A stretch of DNA of 37,268 nucleotides, from NCBI RefSeq assembly GCF_008698145.1, contig NZ_RZNZ01000007.1, positions 122,888-160,155 of the forward strand, in the 5' to 3' direction. This DNA comes from Bifidobacterium vespertilionis. GTDB taxonomy: Bacteria > Actinomycetota > Actinomycetes > Actinomycetales > Bifidobacteriaceae. Each line of letters begins with the position of its first letter. Position 1 is the stretch's first letter. The notes under the pieces are model-generated. The model saw only the letters and a program-made list of their open reading frames with translations. It searched no databases and had not been told where the DNA came from. Below are positions 33,460 through 37,268 of this stretch, piece after piece. The translations under genes and the position numbers were made by a program.

Positions 33460-34394
33460 TTCTTGAACTTCCCGCAACCACGACCGGCGCGATCTCGCGC
33501 AAGATCGACGAACTGCACGAGGAGCGCGGCGAGGCGGCCCTGGGCCGTGTGCTCACGCTGCTCATCACCACCGACGCGGCGAATCTGGAGAACTCGCTGG
33601 AGGTGGCCAACGCCGCGAGCCGCGAGCATCCGTGCCGCGTGATCGCGATCGTGACCGATGGCCGCGTGGACACGGACATCACCGACCACAGCTCCACGCT
33701 GGACGGCCAGATCCGTTTCGGCGCGGACGCCGGGGCCGGCGAGATCATCGTGCTCAAGCCCACGGCCGCGCTGACCCGCCATCTGGACACGCTGGTGATC
33801 CCGCTGCTGGTGCCGGACGCGCCCGTGGTGGCCTGGTGGCCCACGCGCGCCCCGGAGAACCCGGCCACGGATCCGATCGGCCGGATGGCCCGCAGCCGCA
33901 TCACCGACGCGATGCGCGCCCCGAACCCTGAGGCCGCATTCACGGCGCTGCGCGCGCACTACAGCGAGCAGGACGTGGATCTGTCCTGGACCAGGCTCAC
34001 GATCTGGCGCGCCCTGCTGGCCGCCATGCTCGATCAGCCGCCGCATCTGCCGATCCGGTCCGTGCGCGTGGTGGGTCCCACGAACGACATCCCCACCGAG
34101 CTGCTGGTCTCCTGGCTGGCGCTGCGCCTCGACGTGCCGGTGCGCGTGGAGCGCAACCCGGACGCGAAGGCCGTGCAGGGCGTGTACTTCGACCGCGAGG
34201 ACGGCGAGGTGGCCCTGCTGCGCCCGGCCGACGACCAGGCGACGATCCGCCAGCCCGGACAGGCCGACCAGACCATGTCCATGCCGGCCCGCCCGCTTGA
34301 GGACTGCCTGAGCGAGGAGCTGCGCCGGCTCGATCCGGACGCGATCTACGCCGAGGTGGTCACCAAGGGCTGGCCCCTGGTCGATCACGAGTAG
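33456..34394 (+). CDS. opcA: Glucose-6-phosphate dehydrogenase assembly protein OpcA
   Basis: A 312-residue protein required for full activity of Zwf in cyanobacteria and actinobacteria. It begins MILELPATTTGAISRKIDELHEERGEAALGRVLTLLI and contains VIPLLVPDAPVVAWWPTRAPENPATDPIGRMA, the most conserved stretch of the family. GGAGG lies six bases before the ATG at 33456. The first four bases overlap the zwf stop, so translation is coupled, consistent with a partner of Zwf. A strong terminator (34402-34432) follows. Confidence 0.96.
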   Translation: MILELPATTTGAISRKIDELHEERGEAALGRVLTLLITTDAANLENSLEVANAASREHPCRVIAIVTDGRVDTDITDHSSTLDGQIRFGADAGAGEIIVLKPTAALTRHLDTLVIPLLVPDAPVVAWWPTRAPENPATDPIGRMARSRITDAMRAPNPEAAFTALRAHYSEQDVDLSWTRLTIWRALLAAMLDQPPHLPIRSVRVVGPTNDIPTELLVSWLALRLDVPVRVERNPDAKAVQGVYFDREDGEVALLRPADDQATIRQPGQADQTMSMPARPLEDCLSEELRRLDPDAIYAEVVTKGWPLVDHE

Positions 34395-34401
34395 CCGATT
34401 G

Positions 34402-34432
34402 GCGGGGCTTCCACTTGGGAGCCCCGCTTTTT
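34402..34432 (+). terminator. Rho-independent terminator after opcA
   Basis: GCGGGGCT (34402-34409) pairs with AGCCCCGC (34420-34427) and is followed by TTTTT (34428-34432). It starts 8 bp after the opcA stop and separates zwf-opcA from pgl. Confidence 0.92.
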
Positions 34433-34504
34433 CGTGCGTTCGCGGCAATGCGCCAACGCCAATCACACCGTTTCCATCAACCCATCGTCAACGAAGGAGT
34501 CCCT

Positions 34505-35329
34505 ATGTCTTCGTCTTCCATCGCCCCCCGCACGGTTGTGGTCCATCCCACCCGCGATCTGCTGCACGAGGCCGTGGCGTCCCGTCTGCTGCTGGCGCTG
34601 GCCGATCGTCTGGCCGCGTCCGATCGTGCGGACATCGCCCTGACCGGCGGCCGCGACGGCAACGCGATCCTGTCCGCGCTGCCCGCTCATCCGCTCAATG
34701 CGATCGTCGACTGGTCGCGCGTCCACCTGTGGTGGGGCGACGAGCGCTTCGTGCCCGCGGACGATCCCGACCGCAACGCCCGTCAGGCGCGCGACGCATG
34801 GTTCGGCGCGCTGGTCGATTCGGGGCAGATCCCCGCATCGCATGTGCACGAGATGCCGGCGGACACGCGGTCGGCCAGCGAGATCGCATCGGCCACGGAT
34901 GCCGACAACGATGCGGTTCTGGCAAAGGCGGCGGCCGATTACCAGGCCGAGATCGAGCGCGAGCTTGGACCGGACGGCGTGTTCGACGTGGCGATGTTCG
35001 GCATCGGACCGGACGGCCACTTCGCCTCCCTGTTCCCCGATCACCCCGAAGTGCTGCTGAATGACCCGGCCGTCAAGGCCGTGGGCGTGAACCACTCCCC
35101 CAAGCTCCCGCCGCTGCGCGTGAGCCTCACCGTGCCGTTCATCCACAGCTGCCGCGCGGTGTGGATGATCGCCTCCACGCCGGGCAAGGCCGATGCGGTG
35201 GCCGCGGCGCTGGCCGGGGCCAAGACCGATGGCACCGGCGATCCGCATGTGCCCAGCTCCTTCGCGGCCGGCGCGGAGCAGTCCCTGTGGCTGCTCGATC
35301 GGGACGCCCACGCGAAGGTGAACGCCTAG
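34505..35329 (+). CDS. pgl: 6-Phosphogluconolactonase
   Basis: A 274-residue cytosolic enzyme that hydrolyses 6-phosphogluconolactone to 6-phosphogluconate. Motifs of the DevB/NagB-like family: IALTGGRDGNAILSAL near residue 45; WSRVHLWWGDERFVP; and FGIGPDGHFASLFPDHPEVL. AAGGAGT lies just before ATG 34505. It follows opcA across a terminator, so it may have its own promoter in the 110-bp gap or depend on read-through. It faces gnd across two palindromes. Confidence 0.96.
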   Translation: MSSSSIAPRTVVVHPTRDLLHEAVASRLLLALADRLAASDRADIALTGGRDGNAILSALPAHPLNAIVDWSRVHLWWGDERFVPADDPDRNARQARDAWFGALVDSGQIPASHVHEMPADTRSASEIASATDADNDAVLAKAAADYQAEIERELGPDGVFDVAMFGIGPDGHFASLFPDHPEVLLNDPAVKAVGVNHSPKLPPLRVSLTVPFIHSCRAVWMIASTPGKADAVAAALAGAKTDGTGDPHVPSSFAAGAEQSLWLLDRDAHAKVNA

Positions 35330-35353
35330 TCGGCACCTGATCGTTGCCGTCGA

Positions 35354-35489
35354 ATCGTTCCAACCTGCGTGCCTTTTGCCGCAGGTTGGAACGATCGGAC
35401 CATTGTGAACGCTCACAGCATACGAAAAACGGCACGATCGTTCCAATTCGCCCCGACGGGGGGTACAGATTGGAATGATCGTGCCGTTT
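35354..35489. terminator. Two GATCGTTCCAA-family palindromes between convergent pgl and gnd
   Basis: Palindrome 1: ATCGTTCCAACCTGCG (35354-35369) with its exact inverse at 35380-35395. Palindrome 2: AAACGGCACGATCGTTCCAAT (35427-35447) with 35469-35489, one mismatch, containing a further CCCC/GGGG inner stem. The second ends in CCGTTTCCCTT. They are related to the 27-bp palindrome at 12601-12664 and probably end transcripts from both sides. Confidence 0.85.
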
Positions 35490-35532
35490 CCCTTATGCGA
35501 TTATGAGATCGCGATCAGGCGATCGGCGACGC

Positions 35533-37002
35533 TCAGGCCTGCTTGATCTCCTTGCGGCCCGGCTCGGCCCACAGGGTGTGGAACACGCCCGGCTCGTCGA
35601 TGCGGCCGTAGGTGTGCGCGCCGAAGAAGTCGCGCTGGCCCTGGATCAGGGCGGCCGGCAGACGCTTGGAACGCAGGCCGTCGTAGTAGGCCAGGGAGCT
35701 CGAGAACACCGGGACCGGGATGCCGGCCTCGGCGGCACGGGCCACCACGCGACGCCAGGACGCCTGGGCGCCCTCGACGGCCGCCTTGAAGAACGGGTCG
35801 AAGAGCAGGGATCCGAACTGCTCGCCGGAATCGTAGGCGTCGGAGATGCGGTTGAGGAACTTCGCGCGGATGATGCAGCCGCCGCGCCAGATGCGGGCCA
35901 CGGCACCCAGATCGATCTTCCAGTTGTATTCCTTGGCGCCTTCCTCGATCTCGTTGAAGCCCTGGGCGTAGGCGACGATCTTGGAGGCGTACAGGGCCTG
36001 GCGCACATCCTCGATGAACGCGGCGCGCTCCTCCGGGTCGGCGGCGATCGCGCTGAACGCACCCTCCGGCTCCGGGCCGGCCAGACCCTTGGTCTGAGCC
36101 TCGGCGCGCAGATCGGCCTCGGAGGACAGGCCACGGGCGAACACAGCCTCGCCGATGCCGGTGACCGGGGTGCCCAGGGACAGGGCGGTCTGCACGGTCC
36201 AGGTGCCGGTGCCCTTCATGCCGGCGCGGTCCACCACGATGTCCAGGAACGGCTTGCCGGTCTTGGCGTCCTTGTGGCGCAGCACCTCGGCGGTGATCTC
36301 GATCAGGTAGGAGTCGAGGTCGCCCTTGTTCCACTCGGCGAACACGTCCGCCAGCTCGTCCACGCTCAGGCCCAGACCGCGGCGCATCAGATCGTAGCTC
36401 TCGGAGATGAGCTGCATGTCCGCGTACTCGATGCCGTTGTGCACCATCTTGACGAAGTGGCCGGCGCCGTCGGAGCCGATGTGGGTGACGCACGGCTCGC
36501 CCTCCGCCTGCGCGGAGATGGTCTTGAGGATCGGGCCGAGGGTCTTCCAGGACTCCTCGGTGCCGCCGGGCATCATGGACGGGCCCTTGAGCGCGCCCTC
36601 CTCGCCGCCGGACACGCCGCAGCCCACGAAGTGCAGGCCGCGGGCGCGGATGGCCTTCTCACGGCGGATGGTGTCCTTGAAGTAGGCGTTGCCGGCGTCC
36701 ACGATGATGTCGCCCGGCTCCATGAGATCGGCGAGCGCGTTGATCATCTCGTCGGTCGGCTCGCCGGCCTTGACCATGATGATCGCCGTGCGCGGCTTGG
36801 CGAGCGACGCCACGAACTCCTCGAGCGTCTTGGAGGGGATGAACTTGCCCTCGTCGCCATGCTCGTTGATCAGCGTTTCGGTGCGCGAGTAATGACGGTT
36901 GTAGACGGCCACCGTATTGCCGTGATGCGCCAGATTACGCGCCAGGGACGCACCCATGGCGGCAAGGCCCACCACACCGATGTTTGCCAGTTCTTCAGCC
37001 AC
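35533..37002 (-). CDS. gnd: 6-Phosphogluconate dehydrogenase (decarboxylating)
   Basis: A 489-residue enzyme converting 6-phosphogluconate to ribulose-5-phosphate with NADPH and CO2. I chose the GTG start at 37002 (VAEELANIGVVGLAAMGASLARN) because AAAGGTGGA lies just upstream and the NADP fold begins at once; an ATG 21 codons earlier has no support. Landmarks: GDIIVDAGNAYFKDT, GVSGGEEGALKGPSMMPGG, and the active-site signature HIGSDGAGHFVKMVHNGIEYADMQLI near residue 180. The C-terminal domain (RGGCIIRAKFLNRI; QGQRDFFGAHTYGRID) is complete. It closes the oxidative pentose-phosphate cluster. Confidence 0.96.
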   Translation of the reverse strand: MAEELANIGVVGLAAMGASLARNLAHHGNTVAVYNRHYSRTETLINEHGDEGKFIPSKTLEEFVASLAKPRTAIIMVKAGEPTDEMINALADLMEPGDIIVDAGNAYFKDTIRREKAIRARGLHFVGCGVSGGEEGALKGPSMMPGGTEESWKTLGPILKTISAQAEGEPCVTHIGSDGAGHFVKMVHNGIEYADMQLISESYDLMRRGLGLSVDELADVFAEWNKGDLDSYLIEITAEVLRHKDAKTGKPFLDIVVDRAGMKGTGTWTVQTALSLGTPVTGIGEAVFARGLSSEADLRAEAQTKGLAGPEPEGAFSAIAADPEERAAFIEDVRQALYASKIVAYAQGFNEIEEGAKEYNWKIDLGAVARIWRGGCIIRAKFLNRISDAYDSGEQFGSLLFDPFFKAAVEGAQASWRRVVARAAEAGIPVPVFSSSLAYYDGLRSKRLPAALIQGQRDFFGAHTYGRIDEPGVFHTLWAEPGRKEIKQA

Positions 37003-37139
37003 AGCTCCACCTTTCGTGTCGATTGCTGTTGATTGCTCCACGTACCAGTCTAAGTGACCCGCCACATATTGGGAACGCGGTATTCCGATGGGCGGAGCGG
37101 AAGGCGCGGGAGGGGAGGCGGAGGGCGGGGCGGCAGGGC

Positions 37140-37268
37140 AGGCTCGATGGTGCCGAAATCGCGCAGGCCGATCTGGAGTTGCGCGGGGCCGGCGATGTGC
37201 TGGGCGACGCGCAGTCGGGCGGCAAGTCGAGTCTGAAGTTGCTGCGCGTGATCAAGGACGCGAAGCTG
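37140..37268 (+). pseudogene. 5'-truncated recG (RecG helicase) fragment, running off the window
   Basis: Frame starting at 37140 reads RLDGAEIAQADLELRGAGDVLGDAQSGGKSSLKLLRVIKDAKL up to the window edge. It matches the segment after the last helicase motif of RecG (DLELRG-GD--G--QSG then LLRVIKDA-L); Mfd shares the first half but not the second. Upstream, the frame runs through purine-rich sequence (37083-37139) with no helicase motif VI and no start codon, so at least the first ~85% of the gene is missing here. It may be a displaced 3' end or a duplicate; the true extent to the right cannot be seen. Confidence 0.68.

Overview
The window comes from a high-GC Gram-positive chromosome, almost certainly a Bifidobacterium of unresolved species. 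The evidence is the rpsF-ssb-rpsR-rplI cluster with a glycine-rich actinobacterial SSB, the zwf-opcA-pgl-gnd pentose-phosphate cluster (OpcA is actinobacterial), a GH51 arabinofuranosidase with a LacI regulator, carbohydrate ABC operons, and intergenic spaces filled with palindromic repeats.

Layout: (1) 1-63 is the 5' part of tRNA-Glu(CTC). (2) 299-7859 is a sugar-use cassette: LacI regulator, divergent lipoprotein binding protein, two permeases and a six-hairpin-type glycosidase. It is enclosed by a 258-bp perfect inverted repeat. Both arms carry a gltX 3' end, and a third, diverged gltX tail lies outside the left arm, so the cassette appears to have inserted at the gltX terminus. (3) 7830-10375 holds intact gltX and an orphan NitT/TauT-type permease. 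(4) 10376-18175 alternates repeat-rich gaps with a DUF805 protein, an unknown helical protein, a histidine phosphatase, an MFS transporter, a GtrA protein and a MIF-like tautomerase. (5) 18204-22408 is the ribosomal/SSB operon and a DUF4012 protein. (6) 22668-25066 encodes a MacB/FtsX-like permease and a partner ABC ATPase that has lost Walker A, signature and H-loop. (7) 25507-28235 is a second LacI regulator and GH51 arabinofuranosidase with a readable promoter and two operators. (8) 28236-30965 is an island of inverted GTGAC/GTCAC arrays with three copies of a conserved palindromic core. A Vsr/DUF559-like nuclease gene lies inside it, and its stop codon is part of an array. (9) 30966-37002 has an HD-domain protein and the oxidative pentose-phosphate genes. 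(10) The right edge carries a 5'-truncated recG fragment.

Functionally, the two sugar loci import and cleave plant or host glycans under local LacI control, and zwf/opcA/pgl/gnd provide NADPH and pentose phosphates alongside the bifid shunt. The least explained parts are the array-nuclease island, the gltX-bounded inverted-repeat cassette and the degenerate ABC ATPase. All assignments are from reading the sequence; no database search was possible.
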